This document shows, one piece after another, positions 51,823 to 62,872 of a DNA stretch of 64,000 bases. Position 1 is the first letter of the stretch. The number at the start of each line of letters is the position of its first letter. A program made the translations under genes and the position numbers. The notes under the pieces are model-generated. The model made no database searches and was not told the origin of the DNA. It saw only the letters and a program-made list of their open reading frames with translations. Location: contig JAWIIG010000038.1 in assembly GCA_033557465.1 (NCBI GenBank), positions 2,480,001 to 2,544,000 on the forward strand. Reading direction: 5' to 3'. The stretch is from Ichthyophis bannanicus (taxonomy: Eukaryota; Chordata; Amphibia; Gymnophiona; Ichthyophiidae).

Positions 51823-51912
51823 CTGGTGGACTTCCATGTCCTGCTGCAGCTGTGGCGATGGCAAAAGCAGATGCGGGAGAGACAGAACAGCGGGTATTGT
51901 CAGCAGTCTGTA
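51823..51912 (-). CDS. RASGRF1/2 exon before the RasGEF N-terminal domain
   Basis: A 90-bp exon of the same host gene. Minus-strand acceptor 'ggtccttacag' precedes 'TACAGACTGC', and the donor is 'CACCAG/gtgagag'. In the open phase it encodes '[20 protein letters not shown]' then 'AAAGHGSPP', and its single trailing G joins the GA that opens the exon at 10819 to make Gly. This matches my recollection of the RASGRF1/2 linker directly before 'FNN.ER.CDKEF'. A second good donor (AACAG/gtaaat at 51774) would lengthen the exon to 51775, adding 48 bp in frame ('[16 protein letters not shown]'), a possible alternative splice form. Confidence 0.85.
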
Positions 51913-52133
51913 CTGTAAGGACCAATTAGACATTGGCATTAGCAATCTGTCTTCTTGCCATTTCATAAAAGGAATGAAAGACACACACATATAAGAGGCT
52001 TATATGACTAACACTGCAGTTCAAGCAGAGAAACTATTGAACTAAAGGTTTAATATATTAGACATCTGTTAATCTGCACAGTAGAATTTCTGGAAGTTTA
52101 GCTATAGAAATGTGCATCTCAAGGGGATTTATT
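51913..52133. other. Intron upstream of the exon, no gene
   Basis: Polypyrimidine tract and acceptor near 51913-51930. The rest is non-coding and AT-rich. Confidence 0.5.
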
Positions 52134-52420
52134 TATTTATTTATTTATTTACATTCTCTTATATACCGCGCTATTCTGCATCAGTGCGGTTTACATTGAA
52201 CAAACTGAAATTACATTGAACAGGGCATTATAACTTGGAAATAACTATTTTATAGGGAACATGGGCTATGGAGGGTTAAGTGGCTTGCCCAAGACCACAA
52301 GGAGCACCTGTGGGACTAGAAACCCCAGTCCTTCCGGCCCAAGGTGGCTGTCCTCTAGTGGGATTTGAACCCCCGACCTTCCGGCCTGAAGTACCTTGCC
52401 CCAACCACTATGTGATAAAA
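52134..52420 (-). repeat. tRNA-derived SINE
   Basis: Reverse orientation. The tail is (TTTA)n at 52134-52150, the 3' region 'tataccgcgctattctgcat', and the tRNA-like head lies at its right end, where 'gggatttgaacccccgacc' is the reverse of a B box. It shares the tail type with 39326-39495. Confidence 0.75.
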
Positions 52421-52559
52421 TTCCTATTAGGTCATGATTCACACATTCTAGTCATAAATTCAGCAGTCTAACACTGATACAAGTGATATAATTAAGATAA
52501 GTGAGTTTGAAAGAACTCGTAAATAACTAACCCAAAAAGCAGAATATGAGGACTTAACC
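52421..52559. other. Short non-coding spacer
   Basis: Nothing recognised. Confidence 0.3.
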
Positions 52560-52945
52560 CATATCGGCAGGACGCAATAGGAGGAAGGGGATTTGATTAA
52601 GGGGACACACAATGAAGCTACAATGTAACTCATTTAAGACTAATAAGAGAAAATATTTTTTCACTCAACGCATAATCAAACTCTGGAATTAGTTACCGGA
52701 AGATGTAGTAAGAGCTGTTATTATAGCTGGGTTTAAAAATGACTTGGACAAATTCTTGGAGGAAAGGTTCACAAACCATTATTAAAGAGGACCTGGGAAA
52801 CACACTGCTTACCCCAGGACAAGCATTGTGGAACCTATGTATCTTTTAGGGAACCTGTCTGGATTGCCCACTGTTGGAAACAGTATATTGGGCTTGATGG
52901 ACCTTGGTCTGACCCAGTAGGCATTTCTTATGTTCTTACTTTTTT
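52560..52945 (+). mobile_element. CR1 3' end fragment
   Basis: Short CR1 end: the DNA encodes 'TRKYFFTQRIIKLWN'-type sequence with stops and ends in the typical 3' UTR 'ggcttgatggaccttggtct', 'catttcttatgttctta'. Confidence 0.8.
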
Positions 52946-53219
52946 TTTATATAAACACCAGGCACCCTGGGTAAAAGCATCCAGATTTTGAGCAGCAGTA
53001 TGTGGATAGTGGCTGCCGCTGAATATCTGGACACAGCGGTCAGTGATGGCAGTATTCTGATAGCATCAATATTCAGTCACTGTCTGGATAGCAATCCACA
53101 TACCACATAGGATAGCTCTTCTAAGTCATGCAGATTGTTATCTGGAATGCGATGCTGAAAATCACTGTGGTAGTATTAGGGACTTTTAGAGGGGCATAAT
53201 GATATTTTCAGTTTTATTC
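52946..53219. repeat. Hairpin-family repeat fragment
   Basis: Contains 'gctgaatatctggacacagc', 'tcaatattcagtcactgtct' and 'tggatagcaatccacat', like 36130-36330. Non-coding. Confidence 0.45.
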
Positions 53220-55005
53220 TTCATCCCTAACACTCTATTTGGGTTGAAAAGTTCAACATACTGTCCACTATGGTTCCAAAATGTGTTTATTGGGTGGTTA
53301 TGTCTAACTTAGAACCCAGCACTTTGTACCTGTAGTAGTTGGTATTATTTTTCCCCATGTACAGCTCTTTGCACTTCTTAACATTAAATATCATCCGCAA
53401 TTAGATGCCCAGTTATCTAGTCACATCAGATCTATTTGCAAATCCTTGCACTCCTCTGCCGTTTTAATGACTTTGTATTAATTTTGTGTCACCCACAAAT
53501 TTGATCTCCTCATCCATCATTCCTATCCCCAGATCATTTCTGAATATGTTAACAAAAATCATGGTACAGACCCTTGAGGTACTCCACTACCGACCCTTTC
53601 CCATGTGGACAACTGACAATTTAATCCTAGTCTGTTTCCTTTCTTTTAGCCAATTTGCAGTACACAAAGATATTGCCTCCTATGCCATGACTTTAATTTT
53701 GTAAGGCTTCTCTTATGAGGGACTTTTCAAAAGTCTTCGGAAAATCCAAATATACTGTTATCAACTGGCTCACCATTATCCGCTTATTTGTTTACACCTT
53801 GTGAAAAATGTAATAAACTGGTAAGGCAAAATTTGCCTTTGCTAAATCCATATTGAATCTTTCCTATATATGGTTGGTAATTTTATTTTTTTTAGTATGG
53901 CTTCAACCATTTTGTCTGGCATTGATATCAGGATCACTGGTCTATAGATTCTTAGATAATCCCTAGAGTCCTTTTTAAAAATTGGTGTTATATTGGTTGC
54001 TCTCTAATGCTCTGGTATTATGGTCATTTTGAGTAATAGGTTACAGATTACTTGTAAGAGGTTAGCCATTTTATGTTTGAGCTCTTTCAGGACTGTGGGT
54101 TGAATACCGTTCAGTCCAGGTGCTTTGTTGCTCTTGAGTTTGTCAAATTGATATCTTATATATTTTAGACTTCTAGTGATGTGCTTTAGCTGCTGCAAAT
54201 CACCATTAAAGAAGGTTTCAGGCATGGATATGATCTCCAAAATTCTCCTCTGTAAAGAATGAAGCAAAAAAATTATTTAGCTTTTCTGCTATGATCTTAT
54301 TTGTCACGATCACTGCTTTTATCCCTTGGTCATTCAGCAGTCCAATCTATTCCCTCACAAGTATTTTTGTTTCAGATGAATTTGAAAATATTGTTACTAT
54401 TAGTTCTTGCCTCTGAAGTAAGCTTCTTTTCAAAGTCTTTCTTGGCTGGCCTTATTATTTTTTTGCATCTAATTTGCTAGTGCTTGTGCTCATCCCTATT
54501 TTCTTTCCTATTGTTTGTTCTGCATTTTTTGAAAATGCTCATTTAGCTTTTACCACTTCTGCCACCTTTCCACTAAACTACACTGGCCATCATTTGGGTT
54601 TCTTATCTTTTTTAATGTGTAGAATATATTTTATATGGGCTTCCAACATGGACTTTTTAAATAATGTCCATACCTCATGCAAACATTTGGCCCTGGAAAC
54701 TACTGGTTTTAGTTTTTTTCTAAATTCCTTATTTTGTTACAGTCTTCTTTTTGCAGTAGTTTTTTAGCATCTTGCATGCAGTGATAACAAACTTGATTGC
54801 ATTGTAATTACTATGCCTAGCAGCCTCACATCCCCTTGCACCAGGTTCTGTGTACCAACGAGAACTAAATCTAAAGCAGTTTCCCCTCTGGTACAGTATG
54901 TTTTATGATGGAATGCTCCTTGAAGCAGGCATTTATGGCATCTAGAAACTGCACCTCCCTGGCATGTCCTGATGAGATATTTACCTCTCTTATGTGTGTC
55001 TGTAG
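53220..55005 (-). mobile_element. Old CR1-related LINE copy
   Basis: Minus-strand, strongly decayed CR1. It follows the same order as the younger copies (for example the frame 54267-54004, 'FDKLKSNKAPGLNGIQP', 'VLKELKHKMANLLQVIC'), with the region complementary to the RT box near 53480-53540. 54400-55000 resembles the linker and endonuclease end. Many stops and indels make it older than 55297-57335. Confidence 0.75.
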
Positions 55006-55007
55006 AA

Positions 55008-55240
55008 GTGGAGGAGTAACCTAGTGGTTAGAGTACTGGCTTAGTAAAACAAGCAGACCAGGGTTTGATTCCCACTAATACTCCTTGTGGTCTTTGGCAA
55101 TTTGCTTAACCTTCCATTGCCTCAAAAGAAAGGCCTGGCAATCTACTTCCAGTCACACTGCCAAGAAAAAACCAGGAGTTGCCAGGAGTCAGCATTGACT
55201 CAAAGGTACACATTGCATTTTTTTTGCATGTGTGTCTGTG
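55008..55240 (+). repeat. tRNA-derived SINE, near complete
   Basis: Head 'gtggaggagtaacctagtgg' (A-box-like) and 'cagggtttgattcccacta' (B box), body 'ccttccattgcctcaaaag', and a 3' part ending 'gccaggagtcagcattgact'. Same family as 24747-24953. Confidence 0.8.
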
Positions 55241-55296
55241 CAGTGCTATACATACCTAGTAGCATTTTCGAAATGGTATGTAATAAAAGTAGTGGC

Positions 55297-57335
55297 AGTA
55301 TAAGAACATAAGATATGCCATACTGGGTCAGACCAAGGTCCATCAAGCCCAGTATCCTGTTTCCAACAGTGGCCAATCTAGGTCATACGTACCTAGCAGT
55401 TTCCCCAAAAGAGACAGGTTCCACAATGCTTGTATTGGGTCAAGCAGTGATATCCTGGGTCACTTCTTAATAATGGTTTATGGACCTTTCCTCTAGGAAC
55501 TTGTCCAAACCTTTTTTAAACCCAGCTACACTAACAGCTTTTACTACATCCTCCGGTAACAAATTCCAGAGTTTGATTACATGTTGAGTGAAAAAATATT
55601 TTCTTTTATTAGTGTTAAATAGTTTACCCTGTAGTTTCATTGCATGTCCCCTAGTCTTTCTATAGTCTGATAACGTAAACAATCGATCTACGTTTACCCG
55701 TTCCACTCGGTTCATTAATTTATAGACTATCATATCTCCCCTCAGCCATCTCTTTTCCAGGTTAAAGAGCCCTGCCTTTCTTCATAGGTGTATCCTTTCA
55801 TCACCTTTACCATTTTGGTGGCTCTTCTCTGAACCTTTTCCTATAACGCTATATCCTTTTTAAGATACGGCGACCAGAATTGCACACAATATTCAAGGTA
55901 CGGTCTCACCATGGAACGATATAGAGGCATTATAATATCCTTTGTTTTATTTTCCATTCCTTTCCTTATGATACCTAGCATTCTATTTGCTCTCTTGGCT
56001 GCTGTTGCACACTGGGCGGAGGGTTTTAACATGTTATCCACAATGACGCCTAAATCTTTATCCTGGGTGGTAGTTCCTAATGTGGAACCTTGCATCGTGT
56101 AACCATAGTTTGGGTTGTTCTTCCCCAGGTGCATAACTTTGCACTTGTCCACATTAAATGTCATCTGTCATTTTGATGCCCAATCTTCCAATTTATCAAG
56201 ATCCTCTTGCAATTTTCCACAATCCTCTTGGGTTTTAACAACTTTAAATAGTTTTGTGTCATCTGCAAATTTGATAACCTCACTTGTTATTCCCTTTTCC
56301 AGGTCATTTATGAAAATGTCAAAAAGCAGCGGACCCAGCACAGATCCCTGGGGTACACCACTATTCACCTTTCTCCATTGGGAAAATTGGCCATTTAGTC
56401 CTACCCTCTGCTTTCTATCTTTTAACCAGTTCCTGATCCACAATAGTACACTGCCTCCTATCCCATGACTCTTTAGTTTTGCAAAACGTCTCTGATGAGG
56501 GACCTTGTCAAAGGCTTTCTGAAAGTCCAAAATACACTATATCAAAAGACTCACCTTTGTCTACCTGTTTATTCACACCTTCAAAAAAACATAACAGATT
56601 AGTAAGACAAGATCTTCCTTGTCTAAAACTATGTTGGCTGTCTCCCATTAAGCCATGACTATCTACATGTTCAGCAATTTTGTTCTTATGATAGTTTCTA
56701 CCATTTTTCCCGGTACTGATGTCAGGCTCACCGGTCTGTAGTTTCCCGGATCACCCCTGGAACCCTTTTTAAAAACTGGTGTTACGTTCGCCAACCTCCA
56801 ATCTTCAGGTATTACAGATTATTTTAATGATAGTTCACAGATTACTAATAGTAGGTCTGCAATCTCATATTTCAGTTCTTTCAACACCCTTGGATATATA
56901 TCATCCAGCCCAGGTGATTTACTACTCTTCAGTTTATCTAATAGTTGTAATACATCTTCCCGATGTATCGATATTTCCTTCAATTTTCCGCACCTTTAAA
57001 TACCACTTCAGTCATGGGTAACATCCCTATATCTTCCTCAGTAAAGACCGAAGCAAAGAATTCATTCAGTCTCTCCGCTATCGCCTTGTCGCCTCTTAGT
57101 GCCCCTTTAACCCCTCTATCATCTAATGGACCAACTGACTCTCTCACAGGTTTTTTTGCTATGAATGCACTTGAAAAAGTCTTTAGTACGTGTTTTTGCT
57201 TCTGCAGCAAGCTTCTTCTCAAATTCTTCCTTTGCCTGCCTTATCAATCCCTTGCATTTAACTTGCCAGTGCTTGTGCTGTTTCCAGGTATCGTCATTTG
57301 GCTCTTTTTTTCCATTTCCTGAAAGATGCTTTTTT
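55297..57335 (-). mobile_element. CR1 LINE, interrupted at its 5' side by L1
   Basis: Minus-strand CR1 with its 3' end at 55297. RT pieces: 'DFQKAFDKVPHQRRFAKL', 'VPQGSVLGPLLFDIFIND', 'FADDTKLFKVVKTQED', 'MTFNVDKCKVMHLGKNNP', then '[20 protein letters not shown]'-type ends. 57222-56980 holds the pre-RT linker. The copy continues at 63909 beyond the L1. Frames are broken but relatively few changes are seen. Confidence 0.88.
57319..57335 (+). repeat. L1 target site duplication, left copy
   Basis: CTGAAAGATGCTTTTTT, identical to 63892-63908. The T run merges with the L1 poly(A) (poly-T on this strand). Confidence 0.92.
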
Positions 57336-57575
57336 TTTTTTTTTTTTTAATATAATCTGTTTATTGAATAAAACAAACTGCATAAACAATCAACAGGTTC
57401 ACAAAACACCAGCAAGAAATTATGTATTTACAGAACCCCTCCAGGCGTGGTTGTGTCTGATCCAACGCCGGAGGCCAAGAACCTCAACACAAGGCAAAAC
57501 AAATTGGTCAGAAATTGTCCCTAATAAACCCCCCCTCCCCCCCCCTAGGTCCGCAACACTAAACCAGGAGCGTCT

Positions 57576-60500
57576 CTATCCAACCTGAAGCACCGCGCTG
57601 CGGGCGATAGGACTCAAATTCTGAATGTAGGGCATCCAGATCAAGAGAAATTGAGCCCACCGCCTGGGAGATCCCAGTGTACGGCGTCGCTCGAAAAGCA
57701 TAAGCTGATGGAAACAGTTACGCCATTCGCAAAATGTAGGGGCCGCGTCTTCCCTCCATCGACGGAGAAGAGGGCCTTTCCCCACCAGACAAGCCTTACG
57801 CACTAAAAGACGCTCCCATCGCCCCTTAGGGTGGAGTGGTCCCAAGCAATCCAGGACTACTAATAACCCTGTCCAATTAACCCGTTGACGCAATAGCCCA
57901 CCAAGATAATCTCCAATGCGCTGCCAGTAAGATTGTATCACCGGGCAATACCACCACATATGACCTAGGTCCGCTAAGGAACACGAGCACTTAGGGCAGC
58001 CGCCAGATTCGGCAAGATGACTCCTCAACGCCCTCCTTGGGGAAAAGTGTGCACGCAATATGGATTTATATTGCACCTCTCGCCATCGGGACCCCTCCGC
58101 TAAGCATCGAATCTGACGTAGTGCAGCCGAGACGGAGCCCGGTTCAACCGCCCGGCCTAGGTCCCGTGCCCAGGCCTGCTCCACCGCAGAGAAATCCACA
58201 GGGCGTTGAAGAGCATCCAAGCGCTTCTTCAAATCGGCAATAGAAGGGGGGCTCTCTGCTCCCAAGCTCAAAAATTCCAATATTTGTGTCGAATGCTCCA
58301 CACAGAGCTCCGACTGGGAGAGAGAGCCAACGTAATGTGAGAGTTGGGCATAAGCAAAGCTGGAAGTGAACCGATTCAAACCATATTCCGCAACGAGCTT
58401 CGCTAGCGATTTACATTTCCCAGCCACATCCACCACATTTCCTAATCGGCCAATACCGGCTCTTTCCCAGTGTAGAAAAGCGGCCGAATCAGAACCAGGG
58501 GTAAACTGAGCATTGCCCCTCAGGGGTAACCAGGACGACACGGCAGGATTGCTGCCCCAGTATTTATTTAGCTGCTGCCAAGTACGCCGCATCGCCTGCA
58601 ATAAAACGCTATTGGTCAGCCTAGCCGGCAATTGTGCCCCAGGCAGCTGCAAGGCCGCTTCAAGGGCATGCGGTGCCACAAAGGCCCGCTCTAACTCACG
58701 GGGGGTGTATACCGCCGTATCCCCCAACCAATCACTAAGATGACGTGCTTGGCAAGCTAGGGCATACTTCCAGAAATCCAGAACTCCCACCCCTCCGGTC
58801 CTCCAGCCACCCCTCAGCCGAGAGAGCGGTATACGCGCTCGGGCCCCCTTCCATAGGAAACGTCTGACTTCCCGTTCCATACGTATCACGTCTCGCTTTG
58901 ACAGCCACACTGGGAGAGTCTGTAACCAATAGAGTATACGTGGTAGTATAACCATCTGTAAGGCCGCCACCCGGCCCAACAAAGAGAGAGGCAGCGGCAT
59001 CCAGGCCCGGAGTTGCGCCTGGAGCTGGAGAAACACCCGATCAAAATTGGTCTTATACAGTGACGCGGGCTCTCTAGTCAACACTATGCCTAGGTAAACA
59101 AAGGCCTCATCAGACCATCTAAGGGGAAAGGTGCCTAACCATCGGGCCCGCAGTGAACCCCCAACATCTAGCGCCTCCGATTTCTCTGTGTTAATGCATA
59201 ACCCCGCAAATCTCCTATAAGTGGAGAAGGCCGACAACAAAAGTGGTAGGGAACGCTGGGGGGAAGTGAGATGAACCAATATGTCATCCGCAAAAGCGGC
59301 CGTTTTAAAACCCACTGCCCCGATCTGCACCCCCGAGATGGTCGTAGAGTCCTCCACGGTCCGTATTAGTGGATCCAAGGATAAAACAAAAAGTAAAGGG
59401 GAGAGCGGGCATCCCTGACGTGTACCCCGTTCCAGATGGAAGGGATCGGAGAGCAGTCCATTACAAAGGATGCCCGCCGTCGGGCCTGCATATAACAGTG
59501 TCACATAACTGCAAAACGTATCTCCCAATCCATAATACGGCAACAATCCTCTCAGATAATCCCAGTGCACCTGATCAAAGGCTTTCTCAGCGTCAAAGCT
59601 GATCAGCAAAGAAGGCATGTCCCGTTCCCGGACCCATTCTAAGGACGCCAGAATCTTCCTTAAGTTACGAACAGCGTATCGCCCTCTCACAAAACCCACC
59701 TGCGATTCGTGAATCAGACCATCGAGCACCGAGGCCAGTCTATCCGCCAGTATTTTTGCCAGAATCTTCACATCAAAATTCAACAGCGAAATGGGGCGGT
59801 ATGAGGCCGCCCGAGTAGGATCTTTCCCAGGCTTGGGTATCAGAGTAACATAGGCATGGTTTGATCCCCAGGTGAATCGCCCACTCTGCGCCCTACGAGC
59901 GTACGTGTCCACAAGGACCGGGGAAACCGCGTCCCCAATCACCTTGTAGAACTCAGCCCCAAAACCGTCAGGCCCAGGCGCCTTGCAACATTGTGCTCTC
60001 TGAATAACGCCGCGGACCTCCTCTACAGTGATCGGGGCGTCCAGAGCTGCCCGTTGTACTGTGGACAGTTTTGGCAACGTCAATTTCCGTAAATAACCCC
60101 GCATCTCAGACATGGACCCCTCCCGCCTTCCATATAGCTGTTGAAAAAAAGAACGGAATTGCCCCACTATGGCCTTGTTATCTTTGTGCAAGTGCCCAGT
60201 CTCATCTCTTAAGGCGGCTACCGGTCGGACGCCCCGACTGCCACGGAGGCAGCGAGCTAAAAGCCGGCCTGGCTTATCCCCAAACTGATATAGACAGTAT
60301 CTGTAATAACAATGAGACTTTTTCGTCCGCTGATGTATAAGTTCATTGAGTGCTGTTTGCAGTTCCCAATAACGTTTGCGGTTAGCCCCTGAGGGGTCTC
60401 CGGCACAACGACGACGCGCCCGGACCACCTGTTTCTCCAATTGCACAATTTGCCGCGCCAAACGTCGACGTTTCCGCACTACATATTCAATGATGTTACC

Positions 60501-61415
60501 TCTCAGCACCGCCTTAGCAGTCTCCCAAAGCAATTCCGAATCGGCAACGTGTCCCTTATGGTGAGCCATAAAATCCTCCCAGCAGCGCCTGAGGTGGGTC
60601 TGGAAATCCGGATTGCGGTCAAGACCTGAGGGGAACCGCCAGATACGCGTCGTATCAGCTACCACTCCCCACGCCAAGTCCACCCAGATCGGGGCATGGT
60701 CCGACACCTCAGTGGGACCAATCTGCGCATCATCCACTCGTGAGAAAATCCCTTCCGAGAGCAAAATATAATCTATGCGGGCACTGGTCCCGTGAGCCCC
60801 CGATTGGTGCGTGAAATCTCTCTCGAGGGGGTGTAGTAAACGCCACGGGTCTACGACACCCAAACGCCGACACAGCTCCCGAAGCGTTGCCGTAGTAGGG
60901 CCCCTCCCTCGTTCACTTCCTGTCCCAACCGTGTCTATGGCTATATCTAGGACCCCATTCAGATCGCCGGCTAAAATCAAAGGAACGTCCGGTAGCTGTT
61001 CCATTTGGGACGCCAAGCGGGCATAAAATGCGCGATCTAAAGCATTGGGGCTATACAGGTTCCCGAGAACTATCGGCTTGCCATCTAAGTGACCATATAG
61101 CAAAAGGTAACGACCCTCTTGGTCAACAATCTCTTTAATCAGGTCGAAACGTGTCTTTTTACTAACAAGTATGACCACTCCACCCTTTCTGCCCTTGGCA
61201 GGGGCTCCTCTACTCTGGCCCACCCAGGTTCTTTGCAATTTTAAATGTTCATCGGCTGTCTGGTGGGTCTCTTGTAGCAAGGCAACATCGCATTTGAGGC
61301 GCGCTAGAACTTGTAATACTTTTGATCTCTTAATAGGATTGCCTATCCCGCAGACATTCCAAGAAATAAGCCTCAGGTTGGATAGTAGACACTCCGCAAA
61401 TATGAGACGAACCGG
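57576..61415 (-). CDS. L1 ORF2: endonuclease-reverse transcriptase
   Basis: Open from 61415 (after an in-frame TAG at 61418) to the stop before 57576. No in-frame ATG precedes the conserved N-terminus 'LRLISWNVCGIGNPIKR' at about 61376, so the start codon is uncertain. APE-type endonuclease: 'VALLQETHQTADEH', 'ILAGDLNGVLD', 'IDYILLSEGI', 'VSDHAPIWVDLAW'. RT from about residue 480: 'YRPISLLNFDVKILAKIL', 'FDAEKAFDQVHWDYL', 'GTRQGCPLSPLLFVLSLDPL' and the catalytic 'AAFADDILVHL'. The C-terminus has the L1 Cys motif ('GGCPKCSCSLADLGHMWWYC'). ORF2 nicks the target and copies L1 RNA in place. No disabling change is seen. Confidence 0.94.
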   Translation of the reverse strand, partial: PVRLIFAECLLSNLRLISWNVCGIGNPIKRSKVLQVLARLKCDVALLQETHQTADEHLKLQRTWVGQSRGAPAKGRKGGVVILVSKKTRFDLIKEIVDQEGRYLLLYGHLDGKPIVLGNLYSPNALDRAFYARLASQMEQLPDVPLILAGDLNGVLDIAIDTVGTGSERGRGPTTATLRELCRRLGVVDPWRLLHPLERDFTHQSGAHGTSARIDYILLSEGIFSRVDDAQIGPTEVSDHAPIWVDLAWGVVADTTRIWRFPSGLDRNPDFQTHLRRCWEDFMAHHKGHVADSELLWETAKAVLRGNIIEYVVRKRRRLARQIVQLEKQVVRARRRCAGDPSGANRKRYWELQTALNELIHQRTKKSHCYYRYCLYQFGDKPGRLLARCLRGSRGVRPVAALRDETGHLHKDNKAIVGQFRSFFQQLYGRREGSMSEMRGYLRKLTLPKLSTVQRAALDAPITVEEVRGVIQRAQCCKAPGPDGFGAEFYKVIGDAVSPVLVDTYARRAQSGRFTWGSNHAYVTLIPKPGKDPTRAASYRPISLLNFDVKILAKILADRLASVLDGLIHESQVGFVRGRYAVRNLRKILASLEWVRERDMPSLLISFDAEKAFDQVHWDYLRGLLPYYGLGDTFCSYVTLLYAGPTAGILCNGLLSDPFHLERGTRQGCPLSPLLFVLSLDPLIRTVEDSTTISGVQIGAVGFKTAAFADDILVHLTSPQRSLPLLLSAFSTYRRFAGLCINTEKSEALDVGGSLRARWLGTFPLRWSDEAFVYLGIVLTREPASLYKTNFDRVFLQLQAQLRAWMPLPLSLLGRVAALQMVILPRILYWLQTLPVWLSKRDVIRMEREVRRFLWKGARARIPLSRLRGGWRTGGVGVLDFWKYALACQARHLSDWLGDTAVYTPRELERAFVAPHALEAALQLPGAQLPARLTNSVLLQAMRRTWQQLNKYWGSNPAVSSWLPLRGNAQFTPGSDSAAFLHWERAGIGRLGNVVDVAGKCKSLAKLVAEYGLNRFTSSFAYAQLSHYVGSLSQSELCVEHSTQILEFLSLGAESPPSIADLKKRLDALQRPVDFSAVEQAWARDLGRAVEPGSVSAALRQIRCLAEGSRWREVQYKSILRAHFSPRRALRSHLAESGGCPKCSCSLADLGHMWWYCPVIQSYWQRIGDYLGGLLRQRVNWTGLLVVLDCLGPLHPKGRWERLLVRKACLVGKGPLLRRWREDAAPTFCEWRNCFHQLMLFERRRTLGSPRRWAQFLLIWMPYIQNLSPIARSAVLQVG

Positions 61416-62872
61416 CTAGCATAATGTGGGCGAACCTCCCCAGCCTGAGGTCCCCCTCTATGTAAAGAAATGCTCCTGGTTAATTTTAGTCGCTCACCCC
61501 TCTTCCTCCCTCCCCCTACCTTACCCAACCCCCCCCCCCCCGCTACTTCCCCCCACCCCATCCCGCCCTCGCCCTTCCCTACCCCTCCCCCTACCCAATG
61601 AACTCCTCTCCCAGCTCATTAGAGACCTAAAGGATGTGAGGAGGACCCCCTCCCCCAGCTATAACCAAACTCCCCTCAGCCCTCCCCCTCTGTCCAACAA
61701 GCCCACAAACCACCCCAACGCCACCCCAGCACAGATCTTCCTACCCCAGCCCCTTGGTAAGCCCACCAGATAGTTCAGTAATACCACAGCATAACATCTC
61801 GTAGATAAACACATCAAAAAAGGGGGGGGGGAAGGTGAGATGCCCCAAATAGTCAAGCGCTGCTACAGCCGCATTAGTCCAAAAAGTACAGAGTAGGATG
61901 GGCAGCACTCAAGCAGTGGTAGTTGATCGTCCGGGGGGGTTTGTGCTAGAGAAAAAATAAAACAAATCAACCCAACCAAACAAACAAACCAATAAAGAAA
62001 AAGAAACCCCCTGGGTCAACCCGGAGGGGCCGCAGATTAAGCGCTGCTGAGGTCAGGTCACACGAACGCAGTGTGGAGTGCTCCCCTCCTACTCAGCCCT
62101 CGAAAAGCCTCCGTCCCCGATCTCTCCGCTGGCAGGTCCATAAAGGGAGGCCACGCATAAGGCGCTGAAACCGGCATTCACTCTCCAGGGTGCGATGGAT
62201 TAAGGTGTTCCCTTCGGGAGGGCAGAGGGGGGGGGCCCCAACACCCCGGAAGAAGGAGGATCCCAAGGGGCCGCAAGCATCCGCTGCAGGGTTCGGTGCC
62301 CAAGCTACTCTCCGAAAGCACGTATCCATAGACCCTCTCTGGGGCCCCCCCAGACTGTAAAGGGGTCTACCGGGAAGTGTCCATTGCACGCAGTCCAAGG
62401 GTTTAAACACACTGCCTACCTGACTAATACAGAACAATTACGTTGTTGCAATAAATGTAACCTTCAAATAGATACAATGTGGCAGTGCAGAATAAACACA
62501 GTTGCTTGATATCAACTACTTATAAACCTCCTCCTGCCCTCTGTGCCGGACCGTCTTTTCCGAGGGAACAAGAGATTCCTGAAGAAGAGCGCTGGCCTCC
62601 CCTCCACCAGCCACCTCAGCACATGTTGGGGCCTGTACCCCCGCACTACGCCGATCGAGGGTCTCTCTCACAGGGTATTACGGGAGGTCCAGTAGAGTAT
62701 TACGGTGGAAAAGAAAAAAAGTAAACCGATGATAAAGGTCCCGCAGAGCAATAAGCCACACTTGCGTTCCCAACTTCAACAGGAGCCGTGGCCGGCCAAT
62801 TTGCAATCTGTTCCTGGGAAGGCCAGTGCACTAACCGAACCGCCCTTCATCCGTACTTCAGGGGGTACCCTC
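61416..62872 (-). other. Long L1 inter-ORF spacer
   Basis: About 1.46 kb between the ORF1 stop and the ORF2 frame, far longer than the short or overlapping spacers of most vertebrate L1s. It is pyrimidine-rich on the plus strand at 61485-61800, with a C run at 61531-61544. No conserved frame. It might be an internal leader for ORF2 or hold an unrecognised insertion. Confidence 0.6.
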
